Shown: positions 1-8,746 of the stretch, one piece after another
Position numbering within the stretch: position 1 is the first letter of the stretch
Layout: every line of letters begins with the position of its first letter
Assembly (NCBI RefSeq): GCF_900102195.1
Contig: NZ_FNBE01000005.1
Location: forward strand, 111,649 to 175,648
Reading direction: 5' to 3'
Origin: Pseudonocardia oroxyli
GTDB lineage: Bacteria > Actinomycetota > Actinomycetes > Mycobacteriales > Pseudonocardiaceae
DNA: 64,000 bases
Position numbers and translations under genes: made by a program
The notes under the pieces: model-generated
Databases searched by the model: none
Told to the model about the DNA's origin: nothing
What the model saw: only the letters and a program-made list of their open reading frames with translations

Positions 1-662
1 ACACCCGCATCCCGTCGTTCGTCCACCACCGCACGCGGCTCACCGAGGGCCAGCAGCACGCCTGGGACACGCTGTGGCCGGTGTACGGCGGGGACGTCGC
101 GGACGTCGATCGGCTCGAGGGCCTCGACGGCCCGGTCGGCCCGGTCGTTCTCGAGATCGGGTCGGGGAACGGCGAGGCGACGGCGCTGATGGCGGCCGCC
201 GAGCCCGACCGGCGACACGTGGCCGTCGAGGTCTACGAGCCCGGCCTGGCGCACCTGCTGATCCGGCTGCGCGAGCTCGGGCTGGAGAACCTGCGGCTGC
301 TCCGCGGGGACGCGGTGGACCTGCTGGAACGCGCGGTGCCCGAGCGCTCCCTGGAAGGCGTCCGGATCTTCTTCCCGGACCCGTGGCCCAAGCGCCGCCA
401 CCACAAGCGGCGCCTGGTGCAGCCGGACTTCGTGGCGCTGGCCGCCTCCCGGCTGCGCCCGGGCGGCTGGCTGCACCTGGCCACGGACTGGCAGCACTAC
501 GCGGACCAGATGCTGGCGGTCTGCTCGGCGTGCCCGGCCCTGCGGCCGGATCCCGCCATGGACCCGTGGCTGCCCCGCCCGGACTCCCGCCCGCTCACCA
601 AGTTCGAGCAGCGGGCCGTCCGCGAGGGGCGCGCGATCCGGGACCTCCGGTACTACGCGTAG
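1..662 (+). CDS. trmB: tRNA (guanine-N7)-methyltransferase TrmB, 5' end cut off by the window edge
   Basis: SAM-dependent enzyme making m7G46 in the variable loop of tRNAs. The reading frame is open from base 3, and the residues before the first in-window start (GTG at 81) already match the family N-terminus (RIPSFVHHRTRL then LWPVY), so the true start lies upstream. The SAM-binding motif EIGSGNGE follows. The family signature FPDPWPKRRHHKRRL and the C-terminal TKFEQRAVREGR, which fits the usual tRNA-binding end, are all present. The stop overlaps the stop of the convergent paaI gene by 10 bp. Only the first few dozen residues are missing; identity is secure. Confidence 0.95.
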   Translation, partial: TRIPSFVHHRTRLTEGQQHAWDTLWPVYGGDVADVDRLEGLDGPVGPVVLEIGSGNGEATALMAAAEPDRRHVAVEVYEPGLAHLLIRLRELGLENLRLLRGDAVDLLERAVPERSLEGVRIFFPDPWPKRRHHKRRLVQPDFVALAASRLRPGGWLHLATDWQHYADQMLAVCSACPALRPDPAMDPWLPRPDSRPLTKFEQRAVREGRAIRDLRYYA

Positions 663-1078
663 GGCGGCGGCAGGTGCGGCACGGCGCGCGAGCGGCCCCG
701 GAACTCGGCGACCACCGCGTCCCCCGCGGTGATCGTCACGTCGTAGATCCCGGACTTCCCGGCGAGCGCGATCTCGCGGGCCTCGGCCACCAGCTCGTCA
801 CCCAGCCGTCCGGCGCGCAGGAACGAGACGTCCCCGCCCGCGGCCACAGTGGACACCCCGCGGCTGTTGCAGGCGAAGGAGAACGCCGCGTCGGCCAGGA
901 AGAAGAGGTAGCCGCCGTGGGCGACCCCGTGGCCGTTGAGGTGCGACTCGCTCACGGTCATCGTCGCCCGGGCCCGCCCGGGGCCGATGTCCAGCAACCG
1001 GATCCCGGCCGCCCGGATCGCCGCGTCCTGCGCCGTCATCGCCGCGGCCACCCGTTCGGCGGTCTCCTGCTCGTCCAT
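653..1078 (-). CDS. paaI: PaaI-type hotdog-fold acyl-CoA thioesterase
   Basis: A 141-residue single hotdog domain of the hydroxyphenylacetyl-CoA thioesterase (PaaI) family, which hydrolyses aromatic or other acyl-CoA esters, probably as a tetramer. The diagnostic stretch SHLNGHGVAHGGYLFFLADA carries the HGG active-site loop and the acidic residue of the hotdog helix. The C-terminal beta strands follow the family pattern. No phenylacetate-catabolism genes are adjacent, so the substrate is unknown and a general proofreading role is as likely. It is divergent from the NYN gene (29 bp) and tail-to-tail with trmB. Confidence 0.85.
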   Translation of the reverse strand: MDEQETAERVAAAMTAQDAAIRAAGIRLLDIGPGRARATMTVSESHLNGHGVAHGGYLFFLADAAFSFACNSRGVSTVAAGGDVSFLRAGRLGDELVAEAREIALAGKSGIYDVTITAGDAVVAEFRGRSRAVPHLPPPYA

Positions 1079-1107
1079 CCGAGCATCATGCGGGATAGGG
1101 TCGCGCG

Positions 1108-1725
1108 GTGACGTCGACCGGCCCGCTCCCGCGCGTCCTGCTCGTGTGGGATGCGCCCAACATGGACATGAGCCTCGGCTCGCTGCTGGGGGCGCGACCC
1201 ACGTCGGCGTACCGACCGCGGTTCGACGCGGTGGGTCGCTGGCTGCTCGACCTCGCCGGGCCGGAGGCCGTCGCCGAGGCGTGTGTGTTCACCAACGTCG
1301 CCCCCACCTCGACGGACGTGATCCGGCCCTGGGTCGAGGCCCTGCGGAACGTGGGTTTCGCGGTCTTCGCCAAGCCGAAGATCACCGAGGACAGCGACAT
1401 CGACGACGACATGCTCGCGCACATCGACATGCGCCTGCAGGAGGGCCACCTGCGCCACGTCGTCGTCGCGTCGGGGGACGGGCGGGCCTTCCGCGAGCCG
1501 CTCGAGAAGCTGATCGAGCAGCACGTCGACGTCACGGTGATCGGGTTCCGGGAGTACGCGAACTTCGCGCTCGCCTCGGAGACCATCTCGTTCCTCGACC
1601 TCGAGGACATGGACGGGGTGTTCCGCGAGCCGCTGCCGCGGATGACCCTGGAGACCCTGCCGGACGAGGGCGCCTGGCTGCCGCCGTTCCGCTCGCTGCG
1701 GTCCCTGCTCGATCCCCGCCGGTGA
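1108..1725 (+). CDS. NYN/PIN-like domain ribonuclease
   Basis: A 205-residue NYN (LabA/DUF88) protein, a PIN-like metal-dependent RNase fold. The N-terminal strand ends in WDAPNMD (first catalytic Asp). A conserved acidic segment DSDIDDDMLAHID and the later SGDGRAF supply the remaining acidic residues, so the active site looks intact. The target RNA is unknown. The start GTG is supported by a leaderless -10 (TAGGGT at 1096-1101) six bases upstream. The stop TGA overlaps the GTG start of the amidohydrolase, so the two are co-transcribed. Confidence 0.8.
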   Translation: MTSTGPLPRVLLVWDAPNMDMSLGSLLGARPTSAYRPRFDAVGRWLLDLAGPEAVAEACVFTNVAPTSTDVIRPWVEALRNVGFAVFAKPKITEDSDIDDDMLAHIDMRLQEGHLRHVVVASGDGRAFREPLEKLIEQHVDVTVIGFREYANFALASETISFLDLEDMDGVFREPLPRMTLETLPDEGAWLPPFRSLRSLLDPRR

Positions 1726-3029
1726 TCCGGTACTCCGCACCCGTCGTCCTGACCTGCGGCGACGGCTTCCCGATCGTGCGGGACGGCGTGGTCGACGTGC
1801 TGCCCTCCGGCCGGCTGGGGTACGTCGGGGCCGCCGCCACCGCGCCGCGGCACGAGGGGCCGGTGCAGATCCTGTCGGGCCTCCTGATGCCCGGGATGGT
1901 CAACACGCACTGCCACACGCCGATGGCGCCGCTGCGCGGCCTGGGCGGCGACCTGCCGCTGCTGTCCTGGCTGCAGGACGTCATGTGGCCCGCCGAGGCG
2001 CAGCTGACCGCCGAGGACGTGCGCGCCGCGATGACCGCGGGTGCGGTCGAGCTCCTGCGCACCGGCTGCACCACCAGCGTCGAGATGTACTTCTTCACCG
2101 ACGCCGTGCTGTCCGCCGTGGACGCCGTCGGGTCCCGGGTGGTCCTCACGCCCGGGATCCTCGCCGCCCCCGGGTGGGACCGGCTCGGCTCGTGGGAGGA
2201 GCTGCGGGACGACGTGTCCGCCCGGATCGACGCCGACGGGCGCGTCTTCGGCGAGCACGACCGGTTCGAGCTCGGCTACGGACCCCACTCCGCGTACACC
2301 CTCTCGCCCGCCGCGCTGGAGTCGATCGCCGCCGAGGCGCAGGCGCGGGGGGCGCTGATGCACGTCCACGTGGCGGAGTCGGCGCAGGAGGACACGGCCG
2401 TCCGGGCGAGCCACGGCTCCGTGCCCGCGCTGCTCGACTCGCTCGGGGCGCTGTCCGGGCGGGTGCTCGCGGCGCACTCCGTCCAGCTCTCGGCGGAGGA
2501 TCTGGCGCTGTACGCCGCCCGCGACGTCGCCGTGGCCCACTGCCCGGGCTCGAACGCCAAGCTCGCCGCCGGGGTCGCGCCGGTCCGGTCGCTCCGCGCG
2601 GCCGGGGTGCGGGTGGGGCTGGGCACCGACGGCCCCGCCTCCGGGGACGACCTCGACCTCTGGCACCAGGCCCGGCTCGCCGCGCTCTTCGCCCGGATCC
2701 GCGAGGACGACGCGGCCGCCCTGACGGCCGCGGACGTGTTGCTCATGGCCACCCGAGACGGTGCCGCCGCGATCGACCGCCCCGACCTCGGCGTCCTGGA
2801 GGAGGGCCGGTGGGCGGACATGGTGCACGTGGACCTCGAGGACCAGGCCTTCGTCGACCCGAGCGACGACGCCCAGCTGATCTCCAACCTCGTCTGGGCG
2901 GGCGGCTCCCGCCTGGTCCAGGACGTGTGGGTCGCGGGCCGCCTGGTGGTCGAGGACGGCGAGCCCGTCCTGGTGGACGCCGCCCGCACCCGCGCCGACC
3001 TCCGCGACATCGCCGCCCGGCTGCACTGA
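1722..3029 (+). CDS. amidohydrolase of the SAH/MTA deaminase-chlorohydrolase (TrzN/AtzB-like) family
   Basis: A 435-residue metal-dependent hydrolase that deaminates or dechlorinates purine- or triazine-like rings. Zinc ligands are visible: HxH in NTHCHTP (H63, H65), a His in MHVHVAES, a His in AAHSVQLS and the Asp of GTDGPAS. The N- and C-terminal beta-sandwich pieces are present. The GTG start overlaps the preceding stop (GTGA). Members are annotated as S-adenosylhomocysteine, methylthioadenosine, guanine or cytosine deaminases; the exact substrate cannot be fixed from sequence. Confidence 0.85.
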   Translation: MIRYSAPVVLTCGDGFPIVRDGVVDVLPSGRLGYVGAAATAPRHEGPVQILSGLLMPGMVNTHCHTPMAPLRGLGGDLPLLSWLQDVMWPAEAQLTAEDVRAAMTAGAVELLRTGCTTSVEMYFFTDAVLSAVDAVGSRVVLTPGILAAPGWDRLGSWEELRDDVSARIDADGRVFGEHDRFELGYGPHSAYTLSPAALESIAAEAQARGALMHVHVAESAQEDTAVRASHGSVPALLDSLGALSGRVLAAHSVQLSAEDLALYAARDVAVAHCPGSNAKLAAGVAPVRSLRAAGVRVGLGTDGPASGDDLDLWHQARLAALFARIREDDAAALTAADVLLMATRDGAAAIDRPDLGVLEEGRWADMVHVDLEDQAFVDPSDDAQLISNLVWAGGSRLVQDVWVAGRLVVEDGEPVLVDAARTRADLRDIAARLH

Positions 3030-3112
3030 CGGGGTTCCGGGGGAGTGCACGTTGCGTGCGCTCAGTGCTGCATGACCACGGGTCGGTGCCGCCGGGACGT
3101 AGGGTCGACGGG

Positions 3113-4369
3113 ATGTGGACGAACTGGTCGGGCGGGCAGAGCTGTCGGCCCCAGCGCACCGACCGACCGCTCGACGAGGCGGGAGTGGTCGCGGCCGTCC
3201 GGCGGGCCGCCGAGCGCGGGCTGGCCGTGCGGCCCGTCGGGTCCGGGTACTCCGAGAGCACCCTGTCGCTGACCGGAGACGTGCACCTCGACTGCTCGGC
3301 GCTGACCGGGGTCGTCGACCTGGCCGACGACGTCGTCCGCGTGCGGGCCGGCGCGCGGCTGACCGAGGTGCACGCCGCCCTCGCCGAGCACGGCCGCGCG
3401 CTGGCGACCGTCCCGCACGGCCCGGGCGCCACCGTCGGCGGGGCGATCGGGACCGGGACCCATGGCGGGTCGCGCCAGGTGGGGTCGCTGTCGGCGCAGG
3501 TCGTCGGGGCGCGGTTCGTGGACGGCACCGGCACGCTGCGCCGGGCGGAGGACGCCGATCTCGACGCCCTGCGCTGCCACCTCGGCGCGCTCGGCGTGCT
3601 CACCGAGGTCAGCCTGCGGACCGTGGCCGCGACCGTCGTCGACGGGCACGAGGAGGTCGTCGACCCAGCGGAGGCCACCGCGCCGGGCGGGCCGCTGGAC
3701 ACCCGGCCGTGGGCGGCGCTGCAGGTGCACCTGCCCAGCGGCGAGGCGCTGCTGCGGTGGGCGGGCCCCGCCGAACAGCGCGACCCGGTGCCGGAGGCGA
3801 CGGGTCCGGTGGACGCGATCGGACGCGTCGTCACGCGGCTGGGGCACTCGGCGTCCGCCCAGCTGTCGGCGCAGTGGTCGGCGCAACGGTCGCGACCCGC
3901 GCCGCGCTGGGAGGGGGTGCCGACCGCGGCGCCGTACGTGCTGCTGCCGACCCCGGACCCCGCCCGCGAGACCTCCACGGAGTGGGCGGTCCCCCGCGAG
4001 GCGCTGACCACGGCGCTGCGCGAGCTCCATTCCGCGACGACGACGCGGGAGCTCGAGATCCGACGGCCGGTCGAGGTCCGCGTCGGGCCCGCCGAGACGG
4101 GCTGGCTGCACCCGGCGTTCGGGCGGGCGACCGGGTGGATCGCGGTGCGCAGCCCGCGCGGGGCCGACGACGGGCCGTTGTTCCGGCTGGTGGGGTCGGT
4201 GCTGGAGGGGATGGGCGGGCGCCCGCACTGGGCCGGGCGCCACGACTGGACGGCGGCCGACCTCGCCGTCGCCTACCCCCGGCTGCCGGACTTCCGCGCG
4301 GTGCGGGACCGCCTCGATCCGGACCGTCGTTTCGCGGGTGCGCACATGCAGGCGCTGCTCGGCCCCTGA
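3113..4369 (+). CDS. D-arabinono-1,4-lactone oxidase-type FAD oxidoreductase without the flavin-linking His
   Basis: A 418-residue vanillyl-alcohol-oxidase superfamily protein: an N-terminal PCMH FAD-binding domain (glycine-rich PHGPGATVGGAIGTGTHGG) and a C-terminal ALO domain ending in the family motif LDPDRRF. In most relatives the first FAD motif reads GSGHS, with the His covalently attached to FAD. Here it is GSGYS (Y46), predicting non-covalent FAD. The ATG start is backed by a leaderless -10 TAGGGT at 3100-3105. The substrate (a sugar lactone or alditol) is unknown. The gene is tail-to-tail with the hypothetical at 4658-5209. Confidence 0.82.
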   Translation: MWTNWSGGQSCRPQRTDRPLDEAGVVAAVRRAAERGLAVRPVGSGYSESTLSLTGDVHLDCSALTGVVDLADDVVRVRAGARLTEVHAALAEHGRALATVPHGPGATVGGAIGTGTHGGSRQVGSLSAQVVGARFVDGTGTLRRAEDADLDALRCHLGALGVLTEVSLRTVAATVVDGHEEVVDPAEATAPGGPLDTRPWAALQVHLPSGEALLRWAGPAEQRDPVPEATGPVDAIGRVVTRLGHSASAQLSAQWSAQRSRPAPRWEGVPTAAPYVLLPTPDPARETSTEWAVPREALTTALRELHSATTTRELEIRRPVEVRVGPAETGWLHPAFGRATGWIAVRSPRGADDGPLFRLVGSVLEGMGGRPHWAGRHDWTAADLAVAYPRLPDFRAVRDRLDPDRRFAGAHMQALLGP

Positions 4370-4399
4370 GGCGCGGACCGCCGTCCGGACCGAGGTGCC

Positions 4400-4474
4400 C
4401 GAGTCGCGGCCCGGGTCGTCCGACTCGCGTGTCCGGAACGCGGGACTCGCGTGTCCGAAGTGGGGGACTCGCGG
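4400..4474. repeat. 22-bp intergenic tandem repeat (GACTCGCGTGTCCG units)
   Basis: Two adjacent 22-bp units (4422-4443 and 4444-4465) begin with GACTCGCGTGTCCG. They are followed by a partial unit GACTCGCGG (4466-4474) and preceded by an inverted partial GAGTCGCGG (4400-4409). They lie between convergent genes (FAD oxidoreductase and hypothetical). The rest of 4370-4657 shows no gene. Confidence 0.8.
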
Positions 4475-4657
4475 AACAGGACGGGGCCGGGGGCCGCGGT
4501 CCGGTCACTCCCCCGGACCCCGGGCCACCGGCCCCTGGTCGACGTCGGTCCGCTCCCCAGCGAATCGACGCCTCCACGGTCCCGAAGCGACCGCGGATGT
4601 CCTCCTGCTTCTCTCATTTCCCCGCGACTCCCCAGCCGCGGGAAACCCTGGAACCCG

Positions 4658-5209
4658 TCAGAACGACAGGTGGTGGTGCCCCGAGCCGGAACCGACGGCC
4701 TTGCGGTGGTGGCGTCCGCCGTGCGCAGACAGGTCGCCGAACGCCTGCGGCCCGGTGTCGGTCAGCGAGGTGTACGCCGGGGCCACGGGGGCGTAGGCGG
4801 GCACGTGGGCCGCGTAGAGCGGGGCGTAGGACGGGCCGGCCGAGACGGGCGGGGCGACCGGCGGCGCCGCGGGCGCGGGGGTGCTCAGCGACGCGAGGGC
4901 CTGCACCGGGATCGGCGCGGTCAGCGGGTCGCGGCGGAACTCGTCGAGCGCCTCGGCGGAGCGCCGCGCGGGGCGCGTCCGGTCGCGCTGGGCCTCACGC
5001 TGGGCTTCGCGACGGGCCGTCGGCTCGTGCTGGCGCCCGCGCCAGCCGCCGACGGTGAGCGCATGGAAGATCGGGGTCTCCGCTGCGATCTCGGTGCGGC
5101 TCGCGTGCCGCCCGGGGAAGGGTCCGGTGTCCTCGACACCGCGCACGCGCACCGTGCTCCGTCGTGCTGATCCCTGAGCCCCGCTCTGGGTCCGCTCCCT
5201 GTCGGTCAC
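4658..5209 (-). CDS. hypothetical Pro/Ala/Tyr-rich protein with a His-rich C-terminus
   Basis: Not recognised. A 183-residue protein. The N-terminal half is rich in Arg/Glu/Gln (REAQREAQRDRTRPARRS). The middle is a low-complexity Ala-Pro-Val-Tyr linker (APPVAPPVSAGPSYAPLY). The last 25 residues hold seven His among Gly/Ser/Lys. There is no signal peptide or membrane helix. The start GTG at 5209 is chosen because GGAGG lies 8 bases upstream; longer upstream frames lack such a site. Codon bias is typical of the genome. The His cluster might bind metal, but this is speculation. Confidence 0.6.
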   Translation of the reverse strand: MTDRERTQSGAQGSARRSTVRVRGVEDTGPFPGRHASRTEIAAETPIFHALTVGGWRGRQHEPTARREAQREAQRDRTRPARRSAEALDEFRRDPLTAPIPVQALASLSTPAPAAPPVAPPVSAGPSYAPLYAAHVPAYAPVAPAYTSLTDTGPQAFGDLSAHGGRHHRKAVGSGSGHHHLSF

Positions 5210-5958
5210 GCCCCGCACCTCCGTCTCTCGTCCGTCGTGTGCGGCGAGATGGTGCCATCGGCCCTGTCCCCACAGGGCCGTTCGGCCGCACACACCACCC
5301 ACAACGGGGTCACCTGCTCGGGGAAACGGGTCGGGCACGGTCGTTACCCACTTTGCGGTGGGTTCCATTCGTTCGGGTGGTGTAGATCCACTTCCGAGGC
5401 GCCCGTATCGCTCTCCGCAGCCGGCGACGGCGCCTGCGACCCGGCCGGAGATCGTCTCGGCCGCCGTGTCCGGGCTCGGCGACGGCTCCCACGTGCATCG
5501 TCTCCGCGCCCTCACTCGATCGGGACGCGGGCCTCGGACGCCCCCGCGCCGACCCGCCGAACCCGCTCCGGAGCCGATCTTGACAGCGACCGCCGGAAGT
5601 CGTTCTCGCCCAGGTCACGGCGGTGTCACAACCCTCGGACGGCCACACTTTCGGGGTCGATCGGAGGCGCCCGGCGTGTTCCTCCGGCGCCCCCGCGAGC
5701 CCGCCGCCTACTGTCGCTCGCAACAACCGAAGATCACGCAGTTTCACCGAGGGTCAGCGGGTTCTCACTCCGGTGCACCACATGGCCCACAGGTGGAGGT
5801 CAACTACACGGGTGTCATTCGACTCTGCGTGACATCACTGCTCCACCTCGGTGGCGTCCGCGCGGCCCGCTCACCGCAACGGAGCAGTGCAGCCCGGCCC
5901 GCCGACGTCACGAGCGCACCGGCGGGCCGGACGGGCCCACGGGGGCTACCGTGCGCGG
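5210..5958. other. 749-bp divergent intergenic region without a recognisable gene
   Basis: It separates the minus-strand hypothetical (start 5209) from the plus-strand AI-2E exporter (start 5959). Open frames here have no RBS, no domain signature and non-coding base composition. The only clear element is the leaderless -10 TACCGT at 5947-5952. A short inverted repeat TGTCA-N12-TGACA occurs near 5813-5834, and a CCCAC/GTGGG hairpin near 5348-5364. No function is assigned. Confidence 0.6.
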
Positions 5959-7245
5959 GTGAGCGACGATCCCGGTCCGCTGCCGCCCGACCGCACGCCC
6001 CCGGCGGTGCCCGCGCGGGGCCCCCACCACGCGTCCCCGGGGGCCGAGCCCGCCCCGCGCGCGGAGGACCGGGAGGAGCGCGCGGCCGCGGCGATCCCCA
6101 CCCCGCTGCGGGTGATCTCCGAGATCTGCGCCCGCTCGCTGGTGATCGCCGCCGCCTTCGGTCTGCTGATCTTCCTGGTCATCCAGCTGCGCATCGTCGT
6201 GGTGCCCGTGGCGATCGCGGTGCTGCTGTCGGCGTTGTTGGCCCCGCTCGTCCAGCTGCTGACCCGCAACCGCGTGCCCCGCGGGGTCGCGGTGGCGCTC
6301 ACCATGCTCGGCGGGCTGGCGGTGATCGGCGGCCTGCTGTCGTTCGTCGTCAACACGTTCATCGGCGGCTTCCCCGACCTGCAGCGCCAGCTCACGGCCA
6401 GCCTGCAGGCCGTCCAGGAGTTCCTGGCGGGGGCGCCGTTCAACCTCAGCTCCGAGCAGCTGCGCAACCTGCCCGGCCAGATCGGGCAGGCGATCACCAG
6501 CGGCCAGGAGACGCTGACCACCGGCGTGCTCACCACCGCGGCGACCATCACCGAGCTGGGCGCGGGCATCGCGTTGGCGATCTTCACGCTGATCTTCGTG
6601 CTGTACGACGGCGCGCGGATCTGGGGTTTTCTGCTCAAGGCCACCCCGCGGCACCGGCGGGACAAGATCGACGTGGCCGGGCGGCGGGCCTTCGCCACGC
6701 TCGTCGGCTACACCCGCGCCACGATCCTGGTGGCCTTCGTCGACGCGATCGGCATCGGCATCGGGCTGTGGGCCGTCGGGGTGCCGCTCGTGGTGCCGCT
6801 GGCCGCGCTGGTGTTCCTGGGCGCCTTCATCCCGACCGTCGGCGCGGTGGTGTCCGGGGTCGTCGCGGTGCTGATCGCGCTGGTGGCCAACGGGCTGATC
6901 CCCGCGGTGATCATCCTGGCCGTGGTGATCGGGGTGCAGCAGCTGGAGGGACACGTGCTGCAGCCGCTGCTGCTCGGCCGCGCGGTCAAGCTGCACCCGC
7001 TGGCCGTGGTGCTGGCCGTCGCGGCGGGCGTGGTGATCGCCGGCATCCCCGGCGCCCTGCTGGCCGTGCCGCTGCTCGCCGTCGTCAGCGCGGCCGTGCG
7101 GTCCTGGGTGCGCACCGACGAGCCACCCGCCTACGCCGTCAATCCGGTGGACCCGCACGAGGGCAACCCCGACGTGGCCCAACGCATCCGGGTCCCGAGC
7201 TGGTGGACCCGGCTCTTCCGTCGACTGGCAGCCGACCGCCGGTGA
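5959..7245 (+). CDS. AI-2E family transporter (PerM/YhhT-type permease)
   Basis: A 428-residue inner-membrane protein of the AI-2 exporter superfamily. A cytoplasmic Pro/Ala/Glu-rich N-terminus (about residues 1-50) precedes about eight membrane segments. A soluble extracytoplasmic stretch (FPDLQRQLTASLQAVQEFL) sits between helices 3 and 4, and the C-terminal helix bundle holds GVQQLEGHVLQPLLLGR, the best-conserved family motif. The transported substrate is unknown; the AI-2 name is inherited. GTG at 5959 is preferred over in-frame starts further upstream because TACCGT sits exactly six bases before it. Confidence 0.85.
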   Translation: MSDDPGPLPPDRTPPAVPARGPHHASPGAEPAPRAEDREERAAAAIPTPLRVISEICARSLVIAAAFGLLIFLVIQLRIVVVPVAIAVLLSALLAPLVQLLTRNRVPRGVAVALTMLGGLAVIGGLLSFVVNTFIGGFPDLQRQLTASLQAVQEFLAGAPFNLSSEQLRNLPGQIGQAITSGQETLTTGVLTTAATITELGAGIALAIFTLIFVLYDGARIWGFLLKATPRHRRDKIDVAGRRAFATLVGYTRATILVAFVDAIGIGIGLWAVGVPLVVPLAALVFLGAFIPTVGAVVSGVVAVLIALVANGLIPAVIILAVVIGVQQLEGHVLQPLLLGRAVKLHPLAVVLAVAAGVVIAGIPGALLAVPLLAVVSAAVRSWVRTDEPPAYAVNPVDPHEGNPDVAQRIRVPSWWTRLFRRLAADRR

Positions 7246-7261
7246 GACGACGATCGGTGCC

Positions 7262-8746
7262 GTGCGATATCTCGTGACCGGCGCCACCGGCTACATCGGC
7301 GGCAGGCTGGCGCCCCGCCTCCTCGCCCAGGGCGGCGCGGACACGTCCGTGCGCTGCCTGGTCCGCGACCCGGGGAAGCTGCGGGACGTCCCGTGGGCCG
7401 CGCACGCCGAGATCGTCCAGGGCGACCTGCTCGACCCGGACGCGGTGCGGGCCGCGTGCGAGGGCGTGGACGTCGTCTACTTCCTCGTGCACTCGCTGTC
7501 CGAGCACGGGTTCGCGGCGACCGACCGCAAGGTGGCCCTGATCCTCGGTCAGGCGGCCCGCGAGGCGGGTGTGCGGCGGATCGTCTACCTCGGGGGCCTG
7601 CACCCGGACGGGCCGCTGTCCGAGCACCTGCAGTCCCGGGCCGAGGTGGGGGAAATCCTGCTCCGCTCCGGCGTCCCGACGGCGGCGCTGCAGGCGGCCG
7701 TCATCCTCGGTTCGGGGTCGGCCAGCTTCGAGATGCTGCGCTATCTGACCGAGCGGTTGCCGGTGATGCTCACCCCGAGCTGGGTCCACAACCGCATCCA
7801 GCCCATCGCCGTGCGGGACGTGCTGCGGTACCTGATCGCCGCGGCCGGCCTGCCGCCCGAGGTGAACCGGACCTTCGACATCGGCGGCCCGGACGTCCTC
7901 ACCTACCTCGACATGATGCAGCGCTACGCCGCCGTGGCCGGCCTGCCCCGGCGCCGGATCCTCAGCGCGCCGGTACTCACCCCCCGGCTCTCCGCGCACT
8001 GGGTCAACATCGTCACGCCCGTGCCGAAGGGCATCGCGGCGCCGCTGATCGAGTCGCTGGTGCACGAGGTCGTGTGCCGGGAGTCGGACATCGACCGGTA
8101 CGTGCCCGCCGAGGGCCGCCTCGGCTACGAGGAGGCCGTGCGGCTGGCCCTCGCGCGGATCGGCGACGGCGAGGTGGAGACCCACTGGTCGAACGCGGCC
8201 GTGTCGGGGGCGCCGTCCGATCCGCTGCCGAGCGACCCGGCCTGGGCGGGAGGGACCGTCTACACCGACGACCGCGAGGAGGTGTCGGCGGCGACGCCCG
8301 AGGCCCTCTGGCGGGTCGTCACCGGCATCGGCGGCGAGCGCGGCTGGTACTCGTTCCCGCTGGCCTGGTCGGTGCGCGGCTGGCTGGACCGGCTCGCGGG
8401 CGGGGTCGGGCTCACCCGCGGGCGCCGCGACCCGGACCGCCTGCACGTCGGGGACGCGCTGGACTGGTGGCGGGTCGAGGAGATCGAACCCGGCACCCTG
8501 CTGCGGCTGCGGGCCGAGATGAAGGTGCCGGGGCTCGCCTGGCTGGAGATGGGGGTGGCGCCGGACCCGCGGGGCTCGCGCTACACCCAGCGCGCCGTGT
8601 TCGTGCCGCGCGGGCTGACCGGCCACCTCTACTGGTGGTCGGTCGCGCCCTTCCACGGCATCGTGTTCGGGGGGATGGTCCGCAACATCACCGGGGCCGC
8701 CGAGGCCACCTCTACAGCGCCGACACGCCTTCGTCGAGCCGGTTGA
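7262..8746 (+). CDS. NAD(P)-binding SDR-family protein with C-terminal DUF2867 domain
   Basis: A 494-residue two-domain protein. The N-terminus is an atypical/extended SDR Rossmann fold opening with VTGATGYIGG. The second half (about 325-490) is a DUF2867 domain of the kind fused to such reductases, with Trp-rich ligand-binding strands (EALWRVVTGIGGERGWYSF). Probably cytosolic; the substrate is unknown. It starts 16 bp after the transporter stop, so co-transcription is likely. The 3' end overlaps the convergent aldo/keto reductase by 35 bp. Confidence 0.82.
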   Translation: MRYLVTGATGYIGGRLAPRLLAQGGADTSVRCLVRDPGKLRDVPWAAHAEIVQGDLLDPDAVRAACEGVDVVYFLVHSLSEHGFAATDRKVALILGQAAREAGVRRIVYLGGLHPDGPLSEHLQSRAEVGEILLRSGVPTAALQAAVILGSGSASFEMLRYLTERLPVMLTPSWVHNRIQPIAVRDVLRYLIAAAGLPPEVNRTFDIGGPDVLTYLDMMQRYAAVAGLPRRRILSAPVLTPRLSAHWVNIVTPVPKGIAAPLIESLVHEVVCRESDIDRYVPAEGRLGYEEAVRLALARIGDGEVETHWSNAAVSGAPSDPLPSDPAWAGGTVYTDDREEVSAATPEALWRVVTGIGGERGWYSFPLAWSVRGWLDRLAGGVGLTRGRRDPDRLHVGDALDWWRVEEIEPGTLLRLRAEMKVPGLAWLEMGVAPDPRGSRYTQRAVFVPRGLTGHLYWWSVAPFHGIVFGGMVRNITGAAEATSTAPTRLRRAG

